Positions 21,901 to 34,103 of a stretch of DNA of 64,000 nt are shown here, piece after piece (the first letter of the stretch is position 1; the number at the start of each line of letters is the position of its first letter). The stretch covers positions 687,527 to 751,526 of the forward strand of contig PTFA01000082.1 of assembly GCA_003342895.1 (NCBI GenBank). Reading direction: 5' to 3'. This DNA is from Casuarius casuarius. Its lineage: Eukaryota > Chordata > Aves > Casuariiformes > Casuariidae. A program made the translations under genes and the position numbers. Below the pieces are notes generated by a model. It had not been told where the DNA came from, searched no databases, and saw only the letters and a program-made list of their open reading frames with translations.

Positions 21901-24900
21901 AGAGTGGCAAAGGTCTTTAAAAAAAGTGCAATATAATGGCATAAATAAATACATAAATAGATTGCTGCTCTACTGCTTATTTTGTGTACCAGACTGGTCT
22001 ACCAAGCTCATATGTAGTACCAAGTAGGTTTGTGGTGTAGTTGTACTGGGCCAGGAAGAAAAGTAGGCTTTCTGTTGTGTGGACTTGACTTTATGTTTTT
22101 ATTTATTCAATTCTATCCCAAAGTTTACACAAAAATCAGGACTAACACTGAAATGTCACTGGTTGTCTCTAACTATATGCACGGTAAATGACACATAAGA
22201 AGAGATTACTAGTACAGGAGAGGATATCTTACCATGGAAAAGCTTTTTGCTAGATCTGTTTTAAAGCTTGTATTTAATTTTAGTAAAATCCTCCATAATG
22301 AGTCATTAGGAATAGCTATGATTTCTGTACCTCTGAAATTAAGTAAGGACCTGAGTGATTGTGACTCAGCTTATATTTACCTTCATATTCACTAAGCAAA
22401 GCCTGTCTTTAACATTTTGACATAGTCTTAAATTCAGTTAGATCACTGCTAAAAGTTACAAACTCAGATCAGAATTGATCTAAGCTTCATTAATTGACTA
22501 ATTTTAATGTAAAAAACAGTCATTTTTGCCTTTGAGAAACAGATTTTTTTTTTAAACAAATCTGTCATTTGTTGCAGCACTTTGCACATAAGAAATGTCA
22601 GTGTAGCTAAGTGGGGTGGTTTGTTTTTTTCTTTTTTTGTTATCTCCACTAACTTTGGAAGACCCAAAGTTCTGCCATTTCTTTAAAAAGAGTTCAAAAC
22701 CCTTTTACCATGTTGTGATCACTTTAGCTTGGGTAAGAGCAGTGCAGTGTTTTCCAGGTTTCACTTTCTGGCATAAACGAACTCAGTTGGCTGAACCTGT
22801 TCAGGAGTATTTAGCATCCATTCCAAGAAAAAACTTGATATTGGCCCCAACATAAGAAGCAGCTGAATGCTACTTCATTTTATTGATTGCTGCTTTTCAT
22901 TTTAATGATCTTTTGGTCATTATTTGAGGTCCTCATCCAACCAGTTTTTGGCTTGGTAAACAGCAAATAAAGTTGGCAGTCTATAGAGATTACTGTTTAT
23001 GATGCAGACGATATAACCATGTACCAAGTGAGAATGAGTATCCAATGTATTGCTTCAGTTGTGCCTAAACTAAACCTTTTTAAAACAACTCTGGCATGGC
23101 ATTTAGTTTGCACTGAAATGAGATGGAGGGGGTGGGCGTGAATGTGTTTTGTAGATGAAATAGTTAACTAACAAAAGAAAAATAGGACATAAAGTTCTCC
23201 CAGAGATTGCCTAAGTACTGCTAAAAGGCAAGCTAAATGGTGTTTACAGAGTCTCTAAATTAGCCTTCTGCCACTGGAGTCAATGGTGAAATTCCCAGTC
23301 ATTTTCAAGGGTGNCAGGTTAGGTTACAGCTTTTTACGCCACTGAAAATCCTCCTTTCATTTCCTCTGGGTGCCTAATGTCATACTGATGATCTCTGGAC
23401 CTCAGACTTCAGACTTGCATCCTGCTTCCCTGGGGTCCCTGCTGTCACTGTGCTGTCATAGATTTCCCCAGAGAGGAAAGGCAGTGGTGTTGGAGGGCTG
23501 GTGTGTATGTGCAGTCTGTATGTAGCCTCTGGACTGAATTCCCTGAATATTCTGCCTAAAATGCAGATAGTGGCACTTCCCTGCCTGCAAGAATTATGTG
23601 GAAAGCTTCCTCAAGCTTTCTAGGGATAAAAGCCAAAAAATAACATATATTGTTGCATACTTTATCTGCTGGCATAGAACCATTTCTCCATTACTCAGAA
23701 AAAAACACAGAACCTATGATAAGAAAAAATTAAAATCAAAGAAAAATACTATTAATAATAATAATGAAGGAAAATTAAATGGCGTATTGTCCAACAGAAA
23801 GTGTGGCAAGGACTTCTCTGCTCTTCATGCTACAAAGTAGAGAGGGAGGCCAAGAAAGAGAAGTCCACACTTGTTTCTTAGTTGAGGGAAAAAAAATAAT
23901 TCTTTCTACTGTGATGTGAATCAGAAAAGTAATATATTACTTGCTCACAGAGGATAAATATTTAGGGCCAGAGAAGTGCAAAGGAAAGAGAAGTCCCCCA
24001 GTGCAAGCCATGATTTTTCCAACGGTATGGGTATGCTCAGGTCAGTGGGCCTGCTGTGCTCTTCCACCAAAACTTTAAATGACAGCTGAAGAGAGCAGAG
24101 GCTGGGTGGACAGGGGAGCAGGTAGGGTGAAGCAAATTATAGGAGGTGAAAGACATGATATAAGCTAAACCATCAGCCAAGAGTAGCAGAGACTGTATCA
24201 GTGATGGTATATTCTTAATTTTAGACAAAACATATCCTTAGTTTACATGCTGTATAAAATACTGAAGTGGAAATGTGTGTTCTCATCCAGTCTGATGATC
24301 GTAGGACTCCCCAGCCCCAGCCCTCTCACCAACCACCTGCTTGGCCCCATAGCTCTCTTAGCTGAGAACTGGAAAACCAGGCGGGCATTTGCAAATAGAA
24401 TCCAGAGATGGCTCCGGGCAGAAGGGATGGGGAAAGAAAAGGTAGTTTAAATTTTTCTGTGTGCACATACTCACGCAGAAAATGAGAAGGGACTATTCAG
24501 TGTGTGTACCGTAGTATTGCCTGGGACCCCAAGTCCCACACTGCTAGAGTGTCAGCTAATCCAGGTGAAGACGATCCACAGTTGGAAATCAGTAGATGAT
24601 ACAAGGAGAAACACNTGGGCAAACACATACACAGATAAACATACTAGGAGTCAGCAGGCAAATGTGTTAAAAAAAGAGAGATGTGTTTTTCTAAATTGGC
24701 TAAACAGTGATAGAAATATATCCTTACAAACNGTAATCAAATCAGATAAAAACATAAGGTAGTCGGTACATTTGTTTGTGCTGAATCGCTGTCAATACCA
24801 TGTTGTGAGATGCATCTAGGCAAACTTCCCAAAGGGATATCAGGACCATTAGACATGGGGTTTCTTTCTTCTGGCAGCCTTGGTCCAGTGCTGTTTTTTC

Positions 24901-26911
24901 AGGCTTTGCTGTTGCTTGAGGGAGAACTGAAGGAAGCACGAGAATTTTACTGCCAGGGAACAAAATTCAGTTGTTAAAGAGCTGTACTGCAGCTCTCCAC
25001 TTCTATGTAGGGTTTTTCTACATCCGCCATTACCATAGTAGCCGAATGTTGAATCAGATAAATTAAGTCAGCATAGGGCTAATCGGTCTTCATAGCTGAC
25101 AGTACCTTTTATCCTTCCTATCTTTCTGCAAGTGTTGCTGTCGAGCTTCCTACATCCAGGGATTATTTGCCAAGTGGTCTGAGCAGCACAGTTAACAAGA
25201 AGAAAATACCAGTTGTTGCCTCAAAGNGTGAGAAAGTTTGGCACAAAGCGCCAAATTCTCCCGATCTTTCAGAGGAAAAGCAGCTCTTGGGATACGGCCC
25301 TTCACCTGTAAGTGCCTCAGGTTCCCTTCTGCAAATGCAAATTTTACTTCAGTTTGCATAAGAGAGATGTAAGTAAGAGGCATTGCTACTATACTGCTTT
25401 GCACTCTTAATGGTACCTTGCTGCTCATATGCAAAAAGCAAGCCCCGCTGCTTACTGTCTTTTGAAAATGTGACTTTTTGTTCCCCATAGTGGCATAATG
25501 TTTTTTCTGAAGTGCAATTCACTGAATTGTTCTTAAAGTTTAGGTTTTAAAATGATATTATTTGGATTGCAATTTGAGACAAGATAAAGGCAGACTTGTA
25601 AATGATATTTTAGTCAAAGTCATGGCACCCAAATTATTATTTATGCTAAGCTTTGAGATAGGCTTTGTTCTTAGGGAGCCAAGCTGTTATATATTTTCTT
25701 CTTAATCTACTCGGTATTCAGATTTCACTGCCAGCTAGAATTAAATATTAGAGACTTACTTTGTTGCTATAGAGTTGAATTATTGTAGAGATAATTATTA
25801 TTGAATATTTCAGCATACATCCTCTACTTAATGCATTTAACACACACTAAATGGATCCCAGATTGCAGTACCAAGAACAAGTCTCTAATTGTTTTAATCT
25901 GAAAGATGAAGAAGACTTGAGTTAAAGAGAATTCAATTAACAAAAACAAACTTATATGTTAAAAAGGTGCATACTTTTTTTTGCTTTATATCATTGTGAT
26001 AAATCATCTTGTTTCAAAATACAGAATACATAGTTAAATTTTAATATTTCCAGAAAAAAATGCATTTTAAGTATATATTTTTGAGAATGTGTATTATTAG
26101 TGGAAAGCATAAACCCGCGAGTGCTAGAAACCTCTGCATCTGTTTCTGCCATCACGTTGTTTTGCTTCTTGTTTTGTGCTTGAGTCCTGTTTCCTTTAAT
26201 TACCCCCATGGCTGCCAGGAGTATTTCCAGAGACATGAGTGTGGAAACAGAGGCAGCGTTGCAAAGGCTGGCTTCATGAAAGCTAGCGAACAGTGCCAGT
26301 GCCCAAGTTTTGAATGAAGACCCCTTATCTCCACCCTGACGACAGAGCCAGAGGTCTGGGGGAGCTCTGTGGTCCTGCTTGTATTATCGAGAGCTGCACC
26401 CCATCCTTGGCAGGCACATTACCATCGCACCTCTGGGCATGACTGACTTGTACTTAAAACTAACCAAGCCTCCCTATAAACATGAAGCAGGTCTCTGTGC
26501 GCGCTTCTGAGGCTACTGAACCAACAGAGGGCTAAGGGGAGATGGCTAAAGTTGAGTGACGCAAAGTCCACTCTGAAAGTACAGAGCTGAAATAAAAGCA
26601 GCAGTCTGCATAGACACTGAAGACTTGGTTTGCTCTATTTTGTTTTGTTTCAAATTACAAAGATCTTGTTTCAATGAGATTTTTGTTTAATTTTGTTTTA
26701 GATTTTCATTATGAAGTTATTTTCCATGCAGAAAAAAATCAATGGAGGAAATTTTTGGTTCAATTCAGGCTGTGCAATTCTAGTATTCTAACGGTGTCAG
26801 CAGAGAATTAATCCTCATTGTTCATAACTTTTAAAATTGTGGAAACAATGAGAAACAATCTTACTATAAATAGGAATCAACCTACACCATCTCAGACTTT
26901 GTGTGCATGTA

Positions 26912-26926
26912 TGTGTGTGTGTGTGT
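26912..26926. repeat. short (TG)n tract
   Basis: About seven TG units after an interrupted GTGTGCATGTATG lead-in. Confidence 0.85.
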
Positions 26927-27269
26927 ACAGATTCATATGTATTAATACAGAGGAGATCAGGACATGTTCTGTTAAAATTTGCAGGATCTAAATATTATCT
27001 ATTTGTAGTGTGTGATCACAGGATGTGAAACTGCACTGTGTGCAGCAACCCTGTGTGATAAAGTCAGTCCCTAAAAGTGAATAATCTTGACTCAGTCCTG
27101 GAACTCCTTTCTTTATTCTCTTTTCCTGCCTTTGCTCATGTCGTAGATGAATGTTCATAAAACTCTGACAAGTTCTTCCCAAGAAAGAGATGTGTTTATT
27201 CTAGCTTTATGACTCATGCCCTGCCATGCCTGGCCCAGGCCAGAGAGAAATACAGGAGATGATCCATAG

Positions 27270-27300
27270 CCTGTTGACTTCAATGGGCCTTGATCCAGGG
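27270..27300. repeat. ancient amniote repeat word
   Basis: CTGTTGACTTCAATGGGCCT followed by TGATCCAGGG matches the GACTTCAATGGG-type word common in old interspersed repeats of birds, turtles and crocodiles. A related word, ACTGGAGTCAATGGTGAAAT, lies at 23273-23292. Only these cores are recognisable. Confidence 0.4.
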
Positions 27301-27826
27301 GTATAAATTACATGTTTCTACATGATAATTGAAACATTAACTTGTGAAGACTAGCCCTAACTCAGTGAAACATGCCATACTTCCAATAAGTTTTTCTCCC
27401 TCTGTAAGAAAGATGCTAAACAAAAATGGGAAAGAGATTCAGATTTCATTTGTTCCAAATGTTTGTGGATATGAAATATTGTGATGCGCTCCCATGTCAC
27501 ACAGTGTAAAAGCAGAATTATGCATTGTGATTTTCTCTAGCCTGTTGGCAACAAGCCATGTAAATTATAAAATAAACCCAGGTNCAGGAAATCAAATCAT
27601 GAAATAATCAGAGCTCACAGTAAAATATCCCCATTAAGATAATGTACTTAAATGAGATACACTGCATTTTTTTACTGCGCTCTTACATTTTAATGTTGCT
27701 ACTTCTGCATATATTTAAGTTCACTGGTGCCAAAAGGAAAATGGCCTTTAAGAAAGGCCCATGGTCTTGTCTTTGCCACTTTCTCTCTCTCTCCCACTGC
27801 ATTTTCTTAGGTGATCTACATTTCAT

Positions 27827-28990
27827 TTTATTAGTTCAATCTCTTGGTTTTGGTACCTCGCCCCTTCATCCGGCTGTTTCCTCAGACTTTTTATGTGACT
27901 TCCAGCCAAGACAGATGAATACTCCGCTGCTTTTAACAGGTGGAGATTTTTGTAGTAGGCCTGGGATTTCTTTGTCCATGAAGCTTCTCATCTCTATGCT
28001 GACTAATGCACACTAATATTTTCAGAAGTCTACAGTCATGCCATACAAAATATTAATTCAGACTGGATGCAAGCAGCCCATGACCCTGAAATTACTTTCT
28101 TCTAATAATGTTTTAATTAAAGGGCCGGATTCTCAGCTGGGAGTCTGAGGCAGTCAAGGAAATACATCAGCTAGTGTGCCCAACATCTTTGTACTTGCTT
28201 GCATTGTATTCAAATAAGAAGAGACAGAAATAAAGCATAAAATTTTGACTACTTTNTTTATCGTACCTTTTTTCTTCAAAAACGAGTTGTGCAAATCGTT
28301 ATGTGTTGCATTGATGTGGACAGTACCTGTTTCATTTTGGAGTAAGACAGCAATGTAAAGCCCGTGAAACAGTAAGATTGTTCAGGCTTGGAGATGATAT
28401 TAAGTTTTGTCTTACTGTGTTAACTTAGTAAAATTAAAGAAGCCCCCTGCCCCACATTGTCTGAGCCGTGAATATATTTTCAGGAATATATCCATATTTT
28501 AATTCAGTTTCTGAGAATGATGATGGGGAAAATAACCCCTGAGAACTCTCTTCCTCCCTGTTCTTGCCATGTCCAAAGTTTTGCTGTAAGCACAAGAAAA
28601 ATGAAACCCTGTGAGTCTAGCTTGCATAACACTTAATCACACCCAGCTATCAAGGCAAGAACATTCACAGTTAAAGCTGAAACTGCATCCTTAACTAATC
28701 TTGCAGTACTAACATAGTCTGCAATGAATATGTAAGCAGATTCATGTCATGTTACAAATACATAAGCAAAAATATGGCATTAAGCTGGATGTTCCTATGA
28801 CAATTTGGTTTAAAGCAAGACCCTGACAGAGAGCCTGTTGGGAAGGAACCCTGAGAAAACATTGAAGAACCACAGTCTTCCCTCTGCAAAAAAATTGTTA
28901 AGAAATACTATCTCAAAGCCAAAAATTGTTGACTGAGAAAGAGAGTGGTCAGAGAAAGAGTTGTTAGTGCAAAGAACCTCCTCCCACCTT

Positions 28991-29035
<45 letters not shown>

Positions 29036-29431
29036 CTGCAGGCTTCTCTATCTTGTAAGAATTATGGATTCCTGACTATAAATGTCAGCCAAATTTCCTC
29101 GCGGTAACACTGTCTGTTGTCTGTACTGAGAGAACACACAAGTACAAGAAGGTGAAATTTAACCCTCTTTGTACCATGATGAACTAATCTGGTGATAAAA
29201 ACAATTACTCTTTTTACTTAGTGGATTTAAAACTCTTAGCATGACTTCAATGTGATTTTGGTATGACTTCATATGCAAGAAAGCAAAACCAAACAAACTG
29301 GGGCCTACTTCTGAACTCCTTGTCCCTGAAACCATTGGGAGCTTTGTTTAAGAAAGGAGTTCAGAATTTGACCCCAATGACAGCAAACTCCAGCAGCTAC
29401 GACGCCGGCTGGCCTCGGTGCCACGGAGCCA
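27827..29431 (-). other. PRKN: probable PRKN 3' UTR
   Basis: Sequence directly after the parkin stop on the minus strand. The first ATTAAA on that strand lies at 28112-28117 and the first AATAAA at 27827-27832, so a 3' UTR of about 1.3-1.6 kb is plausible. The true cleavage site cannot be fixed without transcripts. The stretch includes a (CA)21 tract that would be (UG)21 in the mRNA. No other coding signal is seen in it. Confidence 0.4.
28992..29033. repeat. (AC)21 microsatellite
   Basis: An uninterrupted 42-base AC repeat lies about 400 bases past the PRKN stop codon, inside the probable 3' UTR. It is pure and long enough to be length-polymorphic. Confidence 0.97.
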
Positions 29432-29541
29432 TTAGTCGAACCAGTGATCTCCCATGCAGGTTCTGTTCCACTCCAGGCCGCAGTTCCAGCACCACTCGAA
29501 CCTGCACTGAGGGCGAGGACACTTCATGTGCATGCAGCCAC
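29432..29541 (-). CDS. PRKN: PRKN exon 12: catalytic RING2 domain and stop codon
   Basis: The 110 coding nucleotides give two bases completing a Gly codon, then 35 residues and a TAA stop. The segment reads [12 protein letters not shown], then [12 protein letters not shown], then [11 protein letters not shown]. It holds the catalytic Cys (human C431), the assisting His (H433) and Glu (E444), and the remaining RING2 zinc ligands C436, C441, C446, C449, C457 and H461, all intact. The acceptor is a T-rich tract ending TCTTGCAG. The stop follows Asp directly, so the last residue of human parkin (V465) is absent; the buried W462-F463 pair is kept. Compared with human there is Phe for Leu before the catalytic Glu and Leu for Cys at 451, which is not a zinc ligand. 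Nothing suggests a pseudogene: splice sites, frame and catalytic residues are all intact. Confidence 0.97.
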
Positions 29542-30863
29542 CTGCAAGATAGAAAAAGAATGGCTTTGGAAAATACTTTAAAGAGATGCCAATCAACTAT
29601 TGACTGTTTTTAAATTAACTTCTTAAGGTGTTCATTTACTAGCCAAGAAGAATATTTAATGAATGAGAATAACGAGCCTGAAGAATATTTTCCTGGGCTT
29701 TATAAAACCTGTTACTCCCCCTTTTATTTGGATGTAGCCTGCTGGTCACACTTGAGAGACTGCAGGAGTAGGAACTGTGCTTCTGTCTGACCTTCGAAGA
29801 GATTGTGCTAGGGATGGGGAAAACTGAGGACAATCTGTGGCATCTCAAAGCAATCGTGGAGATAGCTGCGCAAGGGTAGTCTACCCTAATCTAGCTGTGA
29901 GCCAGAAATTGCTCAAAATTCAATTCTTTTTTTGAATTTGGATTGAAAAGCTGAGAGATTTGCAAAGAGAATTAATGAAGATACACAGATTTTAATGGCT
30001 GACTGCTGATTACATCAAAATGATACTAGTGATTTAAGTTTACTTGACCTTTTTTATATCTAAAGCAGCCTTTTGATCACATCATTTCCTATGTGCTGTT
30101 TCTTACTTTCCCATACTGTGAGAGCAGCTTTAATCTCTCTGCTCACAGCCCTCATCAAAAGTTTATTTTGTAATACATAAAACATTTACATTGTCAAAGG
30201 TCATTACAGAGATGTACCTCAAATAGGAATTATGTTGCTTACCACACAAAGAAAGCTTTTGTATAATTCAAACTGAAATAAAGCCATGCAGTATGAAGAA
30301 ATGCTGATAACTCTTCTTCTGTGAGAATTGTAAATAGCTCCTCCAGAGGGTGATAGGATGTACAAGGCTCGTGTATTCTCTACTGTATGACATGTTGCCC
30401 TTACACAATTTTTCCTATGATGTTTCTCCAGAATGATCCTCAGAAGGTAAAAAGGACAGGAGACACAAGAAGTGTGTCACAAGAAGTGATCTGTTAAAAT
30501 AGGCCTATCTGCTTCATCTGACAGAGGGAAGGAGCTAGCTGGGATGGCCAAATCTACTTGCCGAATTATACCTTTGTGTAAGTGGTGCAATTTACTGAAC
30601 GTTTTGTCTTGTTTAAATGTAAGTGTACTAAAGGGCAGCCTCCATGTTACACTTTACTTAAAGTTCAGATCCAGTCCTCTCTTAGAGTTCATGTTAAGCC
30701 ACCACGGGATAAAATCCATCTCAATTGTGGAGCAGGAGTCAAAGCCTAATAGGTATCTTCTATCAAATGTGTGCTTTTCCCTGGCAAGCCACATGATTCA
30801 TGTTACTCCCTGCTACACAGCAACTGAGATCAGCAGGCAGGGTGGAGAGTGCCTCAAGTGACG

Positions 30864-30930
30864 TGGCGTACAGCTTGGTGAGTACAACCATCCTCTGAGA
30901 GATGGGGATGTGTGTTCAACCCCACTTAGG
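30864..30930 (+). repeat. tRNA-like SINE fragment
   Basis: An A-box-like word (TGGCGTACAGCTTGGTGA) at 30864-30881 is followed about 33 bases later by a B-box-like word (GTTCAACCCC) at 30914-30923. The layout resembles a tRNA-derived SINE head, but arms do not fold cleanly and no tail was recognised. It could be a chance match. Confidence 0.35.
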
Positions 30931-30970
30931 CTGTGAGAATTGAGCTGGAGTGTTTTCACTCTTTCACTTA

Positions 30971-31054
30971 GGCTATTACAGAAAATTTACTGGCATATAG
31001 CAATACACTATATTGCCTATAGAAATATAGGCTATTATAGAAAAGCTATTGGCA
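30971..31054. repeat. local imperfect 25-bp duplication with small inverted repeat
   Basis: GGCTATTACAGAAAATTTAC at 30971 recurs in altered form as GGCTATTATAGAAAAGCTAT at 31030, each followed by TGGCA or TGGCA-like sequence. Between them GCCTATA and TATAGGC form a 7-bp inverted repeat. Likely a small local duplication. Confidence 0.6.
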
Positions 31055-32286
31055 CCACCACTGTTCCTTGTAAAAGACAGTGTCCACAGTCACACGTGGA
31101 AGGGAAGGCACAATTATGCTCTCATGTATACTCAAGTGAGCTTCTCCCAAATGAGGACTGTTGGCAGATTGCAGTATATGATCGTCAGCCTCTGGACACC
31201 AACTGTACTTCGGCAGGAGTGAAGTTTGCCTTTAGTTACCCTGAGGCACAGGCAGAAGCAGGAGCCTGAGGAGCTTCAGAGCTACACAGATGCTCTGTGT
31301 GGTTAGGTATTGCCAGGGCTGCTGGCAGGTGACTGCAGTTCATCATACTGGGCAGACTGTTCAATCATACCTACATCCTGCCATAGGCACCAAAACCATT
31401 TTTTGGACCTGGTCCTGTGTGCTGTTCTGGTGCAATAAATTAAACTGACAGTATGAGGTCTCTGCTGCCCTTCTGCTCTTTTCCTTCCCTGTGTTTTCAG
31501 GACTGGGGGGAGATATCAGAAAAGTATGTCTTACGGGTCATTCTAGTTGAATAGCTGAGGTATACAAAAAGGAGATTTCTCAACACAGACTGAAGACAAT
31601 CTGACTCTAGATTAGACTGAACTGTCCTGCTTGATGATTCCCTCCAGCACGCCTTCTGTAAGCATCATTTTTCCAGAGCACTTGTATATCTATCCTGATC
31701 AGTTCTGGACTGACAAAGGAACCGATGTCTTCACAGCAGCCAGGCTCACTGAAGAACTCCTGATTTTCTGTGTTTGCAGAGAATGTTGCGTTTCCTAGGA
31801 AGTTTGATAGTTTGACTTCTCAAGGACATTTATCATTTTTGTTCATAGCTGCTCAACAGTTTTCTCTAGCCAGTAGGGGAAAAATTTAATTTGTAAGTGG
31901 TAGTTTGAACAGTTATTATTCATGTAGTGTAGTGGAATCTGAGAAAGCTCTTTATGCCAAACAGAGTTCCAGCACAGGTAAAACTTGCTGAGGAATACAA
32001 ATAAAAGAAATGNTGCTGAGATGTCATTTCTTTTTTAATGTCATTTTTTTAAAATGGATACATATTTTGATAGAATGTAATAAATGAAGATGTTTTGTTA
32101 AAAGACATGTTAACTGTCTTTTTATCTTTTGACTCAGTGGAATTTGCTATCGTAAATGTATGGCTATTGTTACATGGAGAACAGTAGGCTGCAGGCAGTT
32201 TACAAAAGCCAGCCTGGAAGTTGGAATGTGCAGTACCCATTATCAAAAAAAGCAAGCACAGCGTACTTTAAGCTTCATGCCTCAGT

Positions 32287-32700
32287 TCACAGAATCACAG
32301 AACTGCTGAGGTTGGAGGGGACCTCTGGAGATCATCTAGTCCAGCCCTCCTGCTCAAGCAGGGTCACCTAGAGCAGACTGCCCAGGACCGTGTCCAGTCA
32401 GGTTCTGAATATCTTCAAGGATGGAGACTCCACAACCTTTCTGGGCAGCCTGGTCTAGTGTTCAACCACCCTCACAGCAAAAAAGTTTTTTCTCATGTTT
32501 AAATGGAATTTTCTGTGTTTCATGCCCATTGCTTCTTGTCCTTTCTCTGAGAAGACTCTGGCTTTGTCTTTTCTCCCCACNATCAGATATTTATAAACAC
32601 TGATAAAATTGCTCTGAGCCTTCTCCTCTCCAGCCTGAACAGTCCCAGCTCTCAGCCTCTCCTCATATGAGAGATGCTCCAGTCCCTTAGTCATCTTGGT
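32287..32700 (-). mobile_element. CR1 LINE, 5'-truncated 3' end
   Basis: Read on the minus strand, the segment starts with the CR1 tail block that includes CTGGAGCATCTCTCATATGA and GAGGAGAGGCTGAGAGCTGG. It passes through the conserved GGTGACCCTGCTTGAGCAGG and CTAGATGATCTCCAGAGGTC blocks and ends in two copies of TTCTGTG, the hallmark 8-mer repeat of the CR1 3' end. Only about 414 bp of 3' UTR is present, with no reverse transcriptase, as is usual for avian CR1 copies. Orientation is the same as PRKN. It marks the genome as avian or at least archosaur/turtle. No target-site duplication is expected or seen. Confidence 0.95.
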
Positions 32701-33985
32701 GTCAGCTAGGGATGTCCATGTGACAGCTGCCTATAAATTAACAACAGAGATTCTGTGGCACAGTGTAGGAGAAAGAAGAGGTCCCTGCACTGTTTCCAGC
32801 CTGACCAGAAGCTGTTGTATTTGGCCATGCACAGACCTTACATATGAACAGTTGCAATTGCTGTCTATTTCTAATCCAGTTCGAACTTCTGGCTTACCAA
32901 TCTGTTTTACAAGTCTGCAAATAATTTCTTTCTCACTTACCCCTCAGTTCTCTCCTGCTGCCCACCTTGCTCTCTACACTTTGCCAAATCTTATCCCACC
33001 TTCCCACTCTTCTGCTTCTTGTACTTGAAGAAGTCTCCCACTTTCCATCTGCCAACTGCCTTCTTTTCTTTCTCCAAACACCAGATTTCAGGATTTTGTC
33101 CTATTTAATAGTATCTCCACAGTTTCCCTGCCTGAAGTGTTCTTCCTTATGGTTTGCAGAAGTTCTTGTCTGGCATTTTCAAAATCCCATTTGAATCACT
33201 GATGCCATGGAACTGGGAAGCATCCTCTATACTTACTATTCATATAATATAATTTCTCTAGGTAATCATTTCAAGACAGCTTGGTTAGGTCACATTTTTA
33301 CAGTTAAATCTTGGAACAACATGTACTTAGAGGGTACAGCTCATTTGCTGTTGCTGTTCCCCATTCTAATGACCCCAGAGCCAGTAGATTACTTTTCTTC
33401 CCTTGTGTTAAGTATTGATTAGTGCAGCCAACTTCTCAGGACTCATGGTTTTTCCTCTGACTTGCTCTTTCACTGTAGGCTTTTCTCTGGGGTGAGATTT
33501 ATCTCATCTAACTTCAGGTATATCCCATGTAGTCATCTACATCAGGACTAATTCTCCCACACCCTAGTTTTAGGTGCAATTCTTCTGGCCTGCTTTAGAC
33601 ACATGGTCTGTTTTAGCGTGATACAAGTTTTGCTCTACAAATGTCTATTTTTTCCATTGAAAATGGAAGTTGTCTAGACAACTAGCTGAACATTCAGTCA
33701 TATGAATGATTTTGACTCAGGGCTTCTCTGTGCTTTATTTCCCCTGTTTACAAAACAGCTGAGTGTTTTGTGAGACTTAGTTAGTGGCTTTAGAACTAAG
33801 TAGTTAAGACTTAGTGATTTCTAAGTAATTCAGATATAGTGGCAGAGGGAAGAATCTAGCTCTGTGTGCTCTCCCTCTCTTGACAGGGCCATAATCATAT
33901 GCATCTATACACATGCATATTCATATATTTATATTGTAAGATTAATTTTAAAAGACAAGTAATAACTGGTAACTAATAAATTTAC

Positions 33986-34103
33986 CATTTTTTTCTACGG
34001 GAATATGGCAGCTGGGGCATGGCTTGGTTGTTTTCTTGATTGTTTCTCTAGATGCCTCTTCCCATNGGGCTCGCACGGCTGCATGTTCATCAACCACATA
34101 TCC
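33986..34103 (-). CDS. PRKN: PRKN exon 11: REP element, linker and start of RING2
   Basis: This 118-nt exon, the same length as in human, encodes 39 residues plus one base of the next codon. It opens with [12 protein letters not shown], passes through the conserved [16 protein letters not shown] and ends HIPVEKN. The segment covers the REP helix, whose Trp (human W403) blocks the E2 site in inactive parkin, then the linker, then the first RING2 zinc pair in CPSC (human C418 and C421). The acceptor is a long pyrimidine tract ending TTCGCAG and the donor is AATG followed by GTAAAT. The base at 34066 is ambiguous, so the residue just before the REP Trp (Arg in human) reads CNA and cannot be called. 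Human parkin has Arg between the two zinc cysteines where this sequence has Ser. Confidence 0.97.

Larger units (their letters stand above)
14648..27826. other. intergenic DNA between provirus and PRKN 3' end
   Basis: AT-rich sequence with no recognised gene on either strand. It holds a GC-rich patch (18480-18900), a short (TG)n tract (26912-26926) and two words typical of very old amniote repeats (23266-23310 and 27270-27300). No AGPAT4 exon was recognised. Confidence 0.7.
29542..33985 (-). other. PRKN: PRKN intron 11 (4444 bp)
   Basis: Bounded by the exon 11 donor (GTAAAT) and the exon 12 acceptor (TTGCAG). It holds a CR1 LINE tail, a tRNA-like SINE fragment near 30864-30925 and a local duplication at 30971-31054. 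Apart from these I see nothing recognisable; the open frames in it are short and without family features. Confidence 0.93.

Noticed and set aside
29263..29613. 116-codon plus-strand open frame
   Set aside because: It is antisense to PRKN exon 12, whose splice sites, frame and catalytic residues are clearly on the minus strand.
32455..32694. 79-codon minus-strand open frame
   Set aside because: It lies wholly within the CR1 3' untranslated tail, which does not encode protein.
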